The notes beneath the pieces are model-generated. The model had not been told where the DNA came from. It did no database searches and saw nothing but the letters and a program-made list of their open reading frames with translations. Source: an uncultured Mycobacteriaceae bacterium (lineage in GTDB: Bacteria > Actinomycetota > Actinomycetes > Mycobacteriales > Mycobacteriaceae). Taken from it: a stretch of 64,000 nucleotides of DNA. This document shows, piece by piece, positions 57,011-64,000 of the stretch. The stretch spans positions 74,070-138,069 of the forward strand of contig CADEGF010000006.1 in NCBI GenBank assembly GCA_902826815.1. The letters run 5' to 3'. Position 1 is the first letter of the stretch, and each line of letters begins with the position of its first letter. The translations under genes and the position numbers were made by a program.

Positions 57011-59875
57011 CTACGGGTGTAGCGCGTCGGCGAGCAGCTGGGCCAGGTGCACGGCCCGCCGCTGCGTGCCGTGCGCGATCTGAGTTCGGCAGCTGAACCC
57101 GTCGGCGACGACGGCGGTGTCCGGGTCTGCGGCCCGCACGGCCGGCAGCAGCACCCGCTCGCCGACCGCCTTCGACACGTCGTAGTGTCCGCGTTCGAAG
57201 CCGAAATTGCCTGCCAGACCGCAGCATCCGGAGTCCGGGATGCTCGCGCGAATACCTGCGTCGGCCATCAGCGCGCGATCGGCGTCGAAACCGAGGACTG
57301 CGTGCTGGTGGCAGTGCGTCTGCACCAGCGCCTCCTTCGACACCTGTGGCGGCCGCCATCCCGACCGGGTGAGGAACTCCGCGAAGGTGACCGTCGACGA
57401 GGCGAGCACCGCGGCGCGCGGGTCGTCGTGCAACAGTTCGGCCGCATCCCGTCGCAATACGGCGGTGCAACTAGGCTCGAGACCGACGATCGGGATGCCC
57501 GTCTCCAACTCGGGCGCCAGCGTCGCCAACGAACGCCTGATGCGCTTCTTGGCGGCCTTCAACTGCCCGGTGGAGATCAGGGTCAAGCCGCAGCACACCG
57601 AACCGCCCGGCAGCACCACCTCATAGCCTGCGGCCTCCAGCACCGCGACCGCGGCGCGGCCCACTTGCGGTGCAAGGTAATTGGTGAAGCTGTCGGGCCA
57701 CAGCAGGACCTTGCCGCGGGTCTCTGCGGACGCAGGGGCAGCACGCCGCGCGAACCACGACGTGAACGTCTGATCGGCGAATGCCGGTACGTCGCGCTCC
57801 GGGGCGATCCCGCCGAGGCGTTTGGCCAGCGCCGTGCCCGCCATCCGGTTGACCAATCCCGGCGCCTTGGACGCGATACGCGACATCTGCGGCAGCCAAC
57901 CCATCGACCAGTGCGACAGCGGTCTGGCCCACGGCCTGCCCCGGTAATGGTGGTGGGTGAATTCGGCCTTGTAGGTCGCCATGTCGACGTTGACCGGGCA
58001 GTCCGAAAGGCAGCCCTTGCACGACAGGCACAGGTCGAGCGCGTCACGCACCTCGGTCGATCGCCAACCGTCGGTCACCACATCACCCTGCAACATCTCC
58101 CAAAGCAGATGCGCGCGACCGCGCGTCGAATGCATCTCGTCGTGTGTCGCCTGATAGCTCGGGCACATCACGCCGCCGCTGGACTGCCTGCACTTGCCGA
58201 TCCCGACACAGCGCCGCTGGGCCTGCGCGAAATCGTCGTTGTCGTCGGGATAGCTGAACAGCGTCAACAACTTTCGGTCCTTGGCTGGACCGAGGTGGCG
58301 GATCGCCGTGTCGAGTGCGGGCGGTTCGACGATGACCCCTGGGTTCATCAGCTCGCGCGGATCCCAGATGCGTTTCATCTCCGAAAGCAGCGCGAGCCCG
58401 TCGGATCCGTACATGCGGCCGAGCAGTTCCGAGCGCGCCCTTCCGTCGCCGTGCTCGCCGGACACCGATCCGCCGAGGGCGACGACGAGATCGGTGGCCT
58501 CCTCGACGAACGACCGGTAGGCGGCAACGCCGTCCGCGGTGAACAGATCGAAGTCGATCCGCATGTGCATGCAGCCCTCACCGAAGTGGCCGTACGACGC
58601 ACCGGACAGACCGTATCGGCCCATCAACTCGTCGAGGCCGCGCAGGTAGTCGGCGAGGCGGTCCGGCGGCACGGCAGCGTCCTCCCAGCCGCCCCAGGCC
58701 TCTGCGCCGTCGGCCCGACGCGTCGCCAGCCCGGCCGCATCCGTACGGCACCGCCACAGCACCGCCTGGGCCGCGGGGTCGGCGACCAGGGAGGCCGACG
58801 CGGGTGAGCCCGAATCGCGCAGTGCGGCAAGCATCTTCTCCGCCGACAGCTCGGCGGCGACGCGGTCCTCGCCGCCCATTTCGACAAGCAGCCAGGCGCG
58901 TCCGGCGGGAAGTCCGGCCTCGGCCGCCGCCCTGCGCACCTCCCCCGGCAGCCGGTCGACGAGGTCGACGTTGATCGACTCCATCGTCAGCGGGCGCTGC
59001 GTCAGTACCACCGGGACACATTCGGCGGAGGTGACGGAGTCGGAGAAGCCGAGCACGCACAACACCCGCGCGCTCGGAAGCTGCGTGAGCGCGACCGTCG
59101 CCCGAAGCGTTGCCGCAAAGCCGCCTTCGCTGCCGCACAACAACCCGGCTGTGTCGTAGCCGTGCTCAGGCAACAGCCGGTGCAATGCGTAGCCCGAGAT
59201 CTGCCGGGTGAACCGTCCGAACCGCCGCCGGATCGCCATTTCGTTCGCGTCGGCGAACGCCTGCAGCGAGCGGTGCAGTTCGCCTTCGCGTCCGGATCTG
59301 GCGGCGAGTTCGTCTCTGTCCCCGCATGATTCGACGGTGCAGCGCGTGCCGTCGGCGAGGATCACGTCGAGCGCGCGCACGTTGTCGGCGGTGGTGCCCC
59401 ATGCGACCGAATGCGCACCGCATGCGTTGTTGGCGATCATGCCGCCGAGCGTCGCCCTGCTCGCCGAAGAAGGATCGGCGCCGAACGTGAGGCCGAGTGG
59501 CCGCGTCGCTGCGAGCAGGTCGGTGAGCACCAGCCCCGGCTCGACGATCGCGGTTCTTCCATTCACGTCGATGTCCAGGATGCGGTTCACATGCCGCGAT
59601 GCGTCGATGACCACGCCTCCGATGGCATTGCCTGCCATCGACGTCCCGCCTCCGCGCAGCGTCACCGGCGCGCCTGCCTCGGCGGTGAGGGTCACCGCAG
59701 CAGCCAGGTCGTCCACATCCGCCGGCACCACCACGAGGTCGGGTACGACCCGGTAATTCGACGCGTCCACCGCATACAGCCCCCGGCTGGCGGCGTCGTC
59801 GCCAACCGTTCCGCGGATCGCGGATCTGAGCACTCGGCCGAGCTTGCTCGCGTCGTACGTTTCCCGGGTTAGCAT
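57011..59875 (-). CDS. FAD-linked oxidase fused to an Fe-S/CCG domain (D-2-hydroxyacid dehydrogenase type)
   Basis: Fusion protein of 954 residues. An FAD-binding PCMH domain (about 45-180) has VTLRGGGTSMAGNAIGG; the oxidase C-terminal domain runs to about 470; 4Fe-4S ligands are in CVGIGKCRQSS and LCLSCKGCLSDCPVNVD (about 530-640); two CCG blocks, SVCCGLTL and DSGCCGLAGNFGFERG, follow. This is the layout of D-lactate/D-2-hydroxyglutarate dehydrogenases (YdiJ, GlcD-GlpC fusions), which feed electrons to quinones. Start ATG at 59875. On the minus strand TAGATT lies 7-12 bases upstream, so the message is probably leaderless. Confidence 0.87.
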   Translation of the reverse strand: MLTRETYDASKLGRVLRSAIRGTVGDDAASRGLYAVDASNYRVVPDLVVVPADVDDLAAAVTLTAEAGAPVTLRGGGTSMAGNAIGGVVIDASRHVNRILDIDVNGRTAIVEPGLVLTDLLAATRPLGLTFGADPSSASRATLGGMIANNACGAHSVAWGTTADNVRALDVILADGTRCTVESCGDRDELAARSGREGELHRSLQAFADANEMAIRRRFGRFTRQISGYALHRLLPEHGYDTAGLLCGSEGGFAATLRATVALTQLPSARVLCVLGFSDSVTSAECVPVVLTQRPLTMESINVDLVDRLPGEVRRAAAEAGLPAGRAWLLVEMGGEDRVAAELSAEKMLAALRDSGSPASASLVADPAAQAVLWRCRTDAAGLATRRADGAEAWGGWEDAAVPPDRLADYLRGLDELMGRYGLSGASYGHFGEGCMHMRIDFDLFTADGVAAYRSFVEEATDLVVALGGSVSGEHGDGRARSELLGRMYGSDGLALLSEMKRIWDPRELMNPGVIVEPPALDTAIRHLGPAKDRKLLTLFSYPDDNDDFAQAQRRCVGIGKCRQSSGGVMCPSYQATHDEMHSTRGRAHLLWEMLQGDVVTDGWRSTEVRDALDLCLSCKGCLSDCPVNVDMATYKAEFTHHHYRGRPWARPLSHWSMGWLPQMSRIASKAPGLVNRMAGTALAKRLGGIAPERDVPAFADQTFTSWFARRAAPASAETRGKVLLWPDSFTNYLAPQVGRAAVAVLEAAGYEVVLPGGSVCCGLTLISTGQLKAAKKRIRRSLATLAPELETGIPIVGLEPSCTAVLRRDAAELLHDDPRAAVLASSTVTFAEFLTRSGWRPPQVSKEALVQTHCHQHAVLGFDADRALMADAGIRASIPDSGCCGLAGNFGFERGHYDVSKAVGERVLLPAVRAADPDTAVVADGFSCRTQIAHGTQRRAVHLAQLLADALHP

Positions 59876-59888
59876 TGTCAACAATCTA
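59874..59888. promoter_or_regulatory. GntR/FCD-type operator 2, overlapping -10 box and start codon
   Basis: ATTGTCAACAAT (59874-59885) is the same palindrome as at 22748 and 62838. On the minus strand it overlaps the -10-like TAGATT (59888-59883) and the first bases of the FAD oxidase ATG (59875), so repressor binding would cover the transcription start itself. It lies 37 bases before the racemase-family ATG on the other strand. Confidence 0.72.
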
Positions 59889-59922
59889 CCTATTTCTGCC
59901 AGCTTGATCCAAGGGAGATGAC

Positions 59923-60642
59923 ATGCCAACGGTGGGGCTGCTCTACCCCGGACACAGCGCCGAGGACGACTTTCCTGCGCTCGAGGCGCGCATCGGGGGT
60001 GCGGTGCGGCTGCCGGTGGCGATCACCTCGGTCGGCGAGGACGCCCATCGCGTCGACGCCCTGCTCGATCTCGGTAGCGACGCACGGCTCGCCGACGGGG
60101 CGGCACAGCTGGCGGACGAGAAACCCGACGCGGTGATGTGGGCGTGCACCTCGGGCAGCTTCGTATTCGGACCGCAGGGTGCCCGCGACCAGGTGTCGGC
60201 GGTCGCCGCCGCCGCGGGCGTCCCCGCGTCGTCGACATCGATCGCCTTCGTCGACGCGCTGCGACACCTCGGTATCCGCCGTGTCGCGGTCGCGGCGTCC
60301 TACCCCGACGATGTGGCACGGCATTTCGTCGCCTTCCTGACCGCGGGCGGTGTTGAGGTCGTCTCGATGGGCAGCCATGGGATCTACACCGCGGCCGAGG
60401 TGGGCACGCTGCAACCCGAGCAGGTCGTCGCCATGGTCGCGGCCGCCGACCATCGCGACGCCGAGGCGGTGCTCGTCCCGGATACGGCGATGCACACGCT
60501 GTCGATCGTCGACAAGCTCGAAGCCGCCGTCGGCAAGCCCGTGCTCACCGCGAACCAGGTGACGGTGTGGAAGGGCCTGGAACTCCTCGGCCCTGTGCCT
60601 GCACTGCCCGGACTCGGAGCGCTGTTCGAGGCACGACCGTGA
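59923..60642 (+). CDS. Asp/Glu racemase superfamily protein, one-cysteine variant
   Basis: Protein of 239 residues in the same branch as the gene at 22802. C75 in MWACTSGSFVFG matches the first catalytic Cys, but the second is replaced by D187 in VLVPDTAMHTLSIVDKLE. A single Cys rules out the classic two-cysteine racemase mechanism; decarboxylase, isomerase or EutA-like functions remain possible. ATG at 59923 with AAGGGAG upstream. It overlaps the GntR gene by 4 bases (GTGA). Confidence 0.78.
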   Translation: MPTVGLLYPGHSAEDDFPALEARIGGAVRLPVAITSVGEDAHRVDALLDLGSDARLADGAAQLADEKPDAVMWACTSGSFVFGPQGARDQVSAVAAAAGVPASSTSIAFVDALRHLGIRRVAVAASYPDDVARHFVAFLTAGGVEVVSMGSHGIYTAAEVGTLQPEQVVAMVAAADHRDAEAVLVPDTAMHTLSIVDKLEAAVGKPVLTANQVTVWKGLELLGPVPALPGLGALFEARP

Positions 60643-61316
60643 GCGGCTTCATCGGGCCGCTGGTCCAGGCGTCGACGCCGAGCATCATCGCGGACAAACT
60701 GCGCCAGGCCATCGCCCACGGCGAGCTCAGGCCCGGCGCCCAACTGGGCGAGGCCGAGTTGGCCCGCCAACTGGGGGTGAGCCGCGGCCCGCTGCGGGAG
60801 GGGATGCAGCGCCTGACTCAGGAAGGGCTGCTCGTGTCGATCCGCAACCGCGGGCTGTTCGTGATCGACATGACCCCCGACGACGTCCGCGATATGTACA
60901 GCGCGCGCGAGGCGATCGAGCAGGCGGCCGCCCGCAGGATCCTCGATGGCGACCACCGCGCCGCGGGTAAGGAACTGCTCGGCATCGTCGAGCAGATGGC
61001 CGCGGCGGACACTCCGGCCGAAGTCAGCGAGCTCGACATCGCCTTCCACGAGCGGCTTCTCAAGCTCGCCAGCAGCCCGCGGCTGTCCCGCATGCACCAG
61101 ACCTTCATCACCGAAACGCGGATGTGCATCCACGCACTCGACGAGACCTACGCCAAATCCGAAGTGCGCGACAAGGAACATCGAGCGCTGGCCAACGCGA
61201 TCCGCAAGGGCGACCGTGCCCTCACCGACCGGTTGCTGACCGCCCATATGGACGACGCCATCAACAGGCTCGTGCGCGAAAACGCCGTCGACGCTGCCGA
61301 ATCCACCGGCACATAG
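60639..61316 (+). CDS. GntR-family regulator, FCD subfamily (GntR-1)
   Basis: Regulator of 225 residues. The winged HTH has SIIADKLRQAIAHGELRPGAQL and GVSRGPLREGMQRLTQEGLL; the FCD domain has ELDIAFHERLLKLA and RDKEHRALANAI with likely metal-binding Asp/His. The start is the GTG at 60639, overlapping the racemase-family stop. It is the local candidate for binding ATTGTnnACAAT, a motif typical of FCD-type GntR proteins, at 22.7, 59.9 and 62.8 kb. It ends 5 bases from the convergent aldehyde dehydrogenase. Confidence 0.88.
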   Translation: MSGFIGPLVQASTPSIIADKLRQAIAHGELRPGAQLGEAELARQLGVSRGPLREGMQRLTQEGLLVSIRNRGLFVIDMTPDDVRDMYSAREAIEQAAARRILDGDHRAAGKELLGIVEQMAAADTPAEVSELDIAFHERLLKLASSPRLSRMHQTFITETRMCIHALDETYAKSEVRDKEHRALANAIRKGDRALTDRLLTAHMDDAINRLVRENAVDAAESTGT

Positions 61317-61321
61317 GGGTA

Positions 61322-62788
61322 TCAGCGCATCGCGATGCCGATGTACTTCGTCTCCAGGAACTCGTCGATGCCCACCGAGCCGCCTTCGCGGCCAAGACCT
61401 GACTCCTTGATGCCGCCGAACGGTGCCGCCGGGTTGGACACGACGCCCTGGTTGAGCCCGACCATGCCGCTCTCCATGGCCTCCGCGACCCGCAGTGCGC
61501 GCCTCAGGTCATTGGTGAAAACGTAAGAGATGAGCCCATATTCAGTGTCGTTGGCGGCCGCGATCGCGTCGGCCTCCGTGTCGAACGGCGTCAGCGGCGC
61601 CACCGGGCCGAAGATCTCCTGACTGCACATGGCGGCGTCGCGCGGCACCCCACTCAGCACCGTCGGCGGGTAGAAGTAGCCGTCGCCGCCGGCGGCCGCG
61701 CCGCCGGTGAGCACCTTGGCTCCGTGGTCGACGGCGTCAGCGACCAGCGACTCCACCTTGAGCAGCGCCGCCTCGTCGATCAGCGGCCCCACCTTCACGT
61801 CCGCCTGTGTGCCACGCCCGACCGGCAGCGACTGCATGCGGGCGGCCAGCAGGCTTCCGAACTCGTCGATCACGCCTGACTGGACGTAGATCCGGTTGGC
61901 GGCGGTGCAGGCCTCGCCCATGTTGCGCATCTTCGCGGCGATGACCCCGTCGACGGCCTCGTCGATGTCGGCGTCTTCGAACACGATGAACGGCGCGTTG
62001 CCGCCGAGCTCCATCGACGTCCTCAGCACCTTTTCCGCGCACTGCTCCAGCAGAAGCTTGCCGACCTTCGTGGACCCCGTGAAGGACAGTTTCCTGGCCA
62101 GGCCCGACCGGATCAGCGGTTCGATCACCGGACCCGCGTCGGTGACGGTGATGCAGTTGACCACGCCCGCGGGCAGACCCGCCTCCGACAGGATGCCCAT
62201 CAGCGCCAGCATCGAAAGCGGCGTCTGCGGTGCGGGTTTGATCACGCTGGTGCATCCGGCGGCGATCGCAGGCCCGAGCTTGCGGGTACCCATCGCCATC
62301 GGGAAGTTCCACGGGGTGATCAGCAGGCACGGGCCGACGGGTTGGCGGGTGACCAGGAAGCGCGATCCACCCGTAGGTGCTGTCTGGTAACCACCGTCGA
62401 TCCGCACCGCCTCTTCTGCGAAATGGCGGAAAAACTCGGCAGCGTAGGCGATTTCGCCTCGCGCCTCGGCCAACGGCTTGCCCATCTCCAACGTCATCAA
62501 CAGGGCGAGATCGTCGATCCGCTCGTGCAGAAGCTGATAGGAGCGAGTCAGGATGTCGGCGCGCTCGCGTGGCGGGACGGCGGCGAACTCCGGCGCAGCC
62601 GCGACGGCGGCATCGAGTGCGGCCTTCCCGTCCGCGGGTGACGCGTCGGCGACCGGGCACAGGGCGCCACCGGTGGCGGGATCGGTTACCTCGAACGTCC
62701 GTCCGTCGGACGCCTCAACCCATTTGCCGTCGATGAACAACCGCTTCTCGACAGCCTGCACGACTCTCTTCTCGTCTTTTTCGCTCAC
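61322..62788 (-). CDS. NAD(P)-dependent aldehyde dehydrogenase (succinate-semialdehyde dehydrogenase-like)
   Basis: Aldehyde dehydrogenase of 488 residues in the GabD group: LFIDGKWVEASDGRTFEV, LITPWNFPMAMGTRKLGP, FTGSTKVGKLL, the Glu in MELGGNAPFIVF, the Cys in NMGEACTAANR, and IKESGLGREGG near the end. It should oxidise the semialdehyde made by the class III aminotransferase encoded divergently. The start is the GTG at 62788 with AAGGGG upstream; the frame extends to 63019 but would enter the aminotransferase gene. In ectoine breakdown the equivalent step is aspartate-semialdehyde dehydrogenase (DoeC). Confidence 0.87.
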   Translation of the reverse strand: MSEKDEKRVVQAVEKRLFIDGKWVEASDGRTFEVTDPATGGALCPVADASPADGKAALDAAVAAAPEFAAVPPRERADILTRSYQLLHERIDDLALLMTLEMGKPLAEARGEIAYAAEFFRHFAEEAVRIDGGYQTAPTGGSRFLVTRQPVGPCLLITPWNFPMAMGTRKLGPAIAAGCTSVIKPAPQTPLSMLALMGILSEAGLPAGVVNCITVTDAGPVIEPLIRSGLARKLSFTGSTKVGKLLLEQCAEKVLRTSMELGGNAPFIVFEDADIDEAVDGVIAAKMRNMGEACTAANRIYVQSGVIDEFGSLLAARMQSLPVGRGTQADVKVGPLIDEAALLKVESLVADAVDHGAKVLTGGAAAGGDGYFYPPTVLSGVPRDAAMCSQEIFGPVAPLTPFDTEADAIAAANDTEYGLISYVFTNDLRRALRVAEAMESGMVGLNQGVVSNPAAPFGGIKESGLGREGGSVGIDEFLETKYIGIAMR

Positions 62789-62837
62789 GTCTACCCCTTC
62801 GTTGTCGATGGGCCTGGCTGGACAGATCCGATACTCT

Positions 62838-62851
62838 GATTGTTGACAATC
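62838..62851. promoter_or_regulatory. GntR/FCD-type operator 3
   Basis: GATTGTTGACAATC is a palindrome with 6-base arms around TG, in the 91-base gap between the divergent aldehyde dehydrogenase (62788) and aminotransferase (62880) genes. It includes TTGACA on the plus strand, a likely -35 box for the aminotransferase. Confidence 0.75.
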
Positions 62852-62879
62852 TAACCATCTACAGGCAAGGGGAGGGATC

Positions 62880-64000
62880 GTGGCTGCGTCCGCACAGCTC
62901 TCTGAGGTTCTCAAACAAGCGACCGGTGTGCTGGCCGCCCGAGGAGAGGGCGTGCTGCTGTACGACGAAGACGACCGCCGATACCTCGACTTCACCGCAG
63001 GCATCGGGGTGACCAGCACCGGACACTGTCACCCCCGGGTGGTGGAGGCGGCCCAGCGCCAGGTCGGGACGCTGATCCATGCGCAGTACACGACGGTGAT
63101 GCACCGGCCGCTGCTGACGCTCGTCGAGCGGATGGGCGAGGTACTCCCGCAAGGCCTCGATCGGATGTTCTTCGCGAATTCGGGCAGCGAGGCCATCGAG
63201 GCGGCGCTTCGTCTCAGCAGGCAGGCGACCGGACGGCCCAACATCGTGGTGTTCCACGGCGGCTTTCACGGCCGAACGGTGGCGGCGGGATCCATGACGA
63301 CATCCGGCACGAAGTTCCGCTCCGGCTTCTCGCCGTTGATGGCGGGCGTGCACGTCTCACCGTTCCCCGATCCTTCGCACTTCGGCTGGCCGGTGGAACA
63401 GGCCACCGACTTCGCGCTCTCCCAGCTCGACTACATCCTGCAGACACTGACGTCGCCCGCCGACACCGCGGCATTCTTCGTTGAACCGGTGCTTGGCGAG
63501 GGCGGTTATGTGCCTGCCAACGCGCGGTTCTTCGCCGGGCTGCGGGAACGCGCAGACTCCTACGGCATCCTGCTGGTGGTCGACGAGGTGCAGACCGGCT
63601 TCGGACGAACCGGAAAGTTTTGGGGCGGGCAGCATTTCGATGCCAAACCCGATATCGTGGTCACGGCGAAGGGCCTGGCGTCGGGGTTCCCGCTGTCCGG
63701 CATCGCCGCTTCGGCGGAGCTGATGGACAAGGCGTGGCCCGGCTCGCAGGGCGGCACCTACGGCGCCAACGCGGTGGCCTGCGCGGCCGCAATTGCGACC
63801 CTCGACGTGATCCGTGACGAGGCTCTGGTCGAGAACTCCGCACAGCGCGGCGCGCAGCTGAAGGAGGCGCTGCAGCTGGTCGCCGACAAGCACGAGGCGA
63901 TCACCGATGTGCGCGGGCTCGGCCTGATGATCGGCAACGAGTTCCGCGACGCCGATGGCAAGCCCGATCCGGCCACCGCCGCAGCCGCACAGCAGGAGGC
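62880..64000 (+). CDS. class III aminotransferase (GABA/diaminobutyrate type), 3' end cut by window edge
   Basis: PLP aminotransferase, 373 codons visible and open at the edge (full length usually 420-450). It starts at a GTG at 62880 after GGGGAGGG. Landmarks: LDFTAGIGVTSTGHCHPRVV, FFANSGSEAIEAALRLSR, FHGGFHGRTVAAGSMT, the PLP-binding Asp in LLVVDEVQTGFGRTGKF and the Schiff-base Lys K264 in VVTAKGLASGFP. It removes the omega-amino group from GABA, diaminobutyrate or a similar amine to give a semialdehyde, fitting the divergent aldehyde dehydrogenase. Member of the GntR-1 regulon. Confidence 0.87.
   Translation, partial: MAASAQLSEVLKQATGVLAARGEGVLLYDEDDRRYLDFTAGIGVTSTGHCHPRVVEAAQRQVGTLIHAQYTTVMHRPLLTLVERMGEVLPQGLDRMFFANSGSEAIEAALRLSRQATGRPNIVVFHGGFHGRTVAAGSMTTSGTKFRSGFSPLMAGVHVSPFPDPSHFGWPVEQATDFALSQLDYILQTLTSPADTAAFFVEPVLGEGGYVPANARFFAGLRERADSYGILLVVDEVQTGFGRTGKFWGGQHFDAKPDIVVTAKGLASGFPLSGIAASAELMDKAWPGSQGGTYGANAVACAAAIATLDVIRDEALVENSAQRGAQLKEALQLVADKHEAITDVRGLGLMIGNEFRDADGKPDPATAAAAQQE

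Noticed and set aside
1..64000. Mobile elements, prophage, tRNA or rRNA genes
   Set aside because: No transposase, integrase, phage structural gene, terminal repeats, tRNA cloverleaf or rRNA sequence was seen, and nearly all sequence is occupied by convincing genes.

Overview
The window reads as a chromosomal segment of an environmental, fast-growing-type Mycobacterium (Mycolicibacterium). It is GC-rich and packed with genes. It carries the conserved mycobacterial block rslA-sigL-mapA-adk-secY, and next to it a tandem array of mycobacterial LCM-type SAM methyltransferases and a kinase/dehydrogenase/aldolase trio matching M. tuberculosis xylB-serA2-fucA (Rv0726c-Rv0736 synteny, inverted here). 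No tRNA, rRNA, insertion sequence, phage gene or CRISPR array was seen. The longest stretch without a gene is about 305 bases, upstream of secY.

Layout. 1-3.4 kb: a truncated secreted protein, a HAD hydrolase and a NarL-type response regulator/GAF histidine kinase pair. 3.5-8.6 kb: a compact minus-strand operon (TPP enzyme, SRPBCC protein, KAS III-like enzyme, HisC-like aminotransferase, MarR regulator) that looks like a small uncharacterised biosynthetic cluster. 8.6-12.6 kb: the rslA-sigL-mapA-adk-secY block, with a recognisable SigL-type promoter before sigL. 12.9-16.6 kb: four tandem paralogous methyltransferases. 16.8-19.8 kb: FGGY kinase, 2-hydroxyacid dehydrogenase and class II aldolase.

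19.8-64 kb is a catabolic region organised into three local regulons, each with its own regulator gene and its own palindromic operator. (i) A GntR/FCD regulator (60.6 kb) is linked by the motif ATTGTnnACAAT to three divergent promoters. These drive amidase/DUF3830/hydroxyacid dehydrogenase versus Asp/Glu racemase-family/M24 hydrolase/aminotransferase/M20 deacylase (19.8-27.1 kb), an FAD/Fe-S oxidase versus a second racemase-family protein plus the regulator, and an aldehyde dehydrogenase versus a class III aminotransferase. The parts resemble ectoine-type degradation. (ii) A LacI regulator (41.4 kb) is linked by the motif GCAAnCGnTTGC to ten sites over 27.1-50.6 kb. They cover two alpha/beta hydrolases, a TauE/SafE exporter, an AhpD-like protein, a two-subunit molybdenum hydroxylase, an FAD oxidoreductase, an SsuABC-like ABC transporter with two LVIVD beta-propeller proteins, a cytosolic NMT1-like binding protein, a 3-hydroxyisobutyrate dehydrogenase-like enzyme, a creatinase-like M24 protein, a branched-chain-type ABC transporter (with a LivM-LivG fusion) and a nitrilase. 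This looks like an uncharacterised uptake and degradation system for a nitrogen-containing, possibly heterocyclic, compound. (iii) A second GntR/FCD regulator (54.8 kb) sits beside two ATTGGATCCA sites between a fused-E1/E2 2-oxoacid dehydrogenase and a glyoxalase-like/SSADH operon.

Four convergent gene junctions carry dispersed long palindromes of two families, probably bidirectional terminators. Four other convergent pairs end only 4-21 bases apart with no hairpin. All functions are read from motifs, lengths and context; substrates of the catabolic regulons are inferred and not shown by the sequence.
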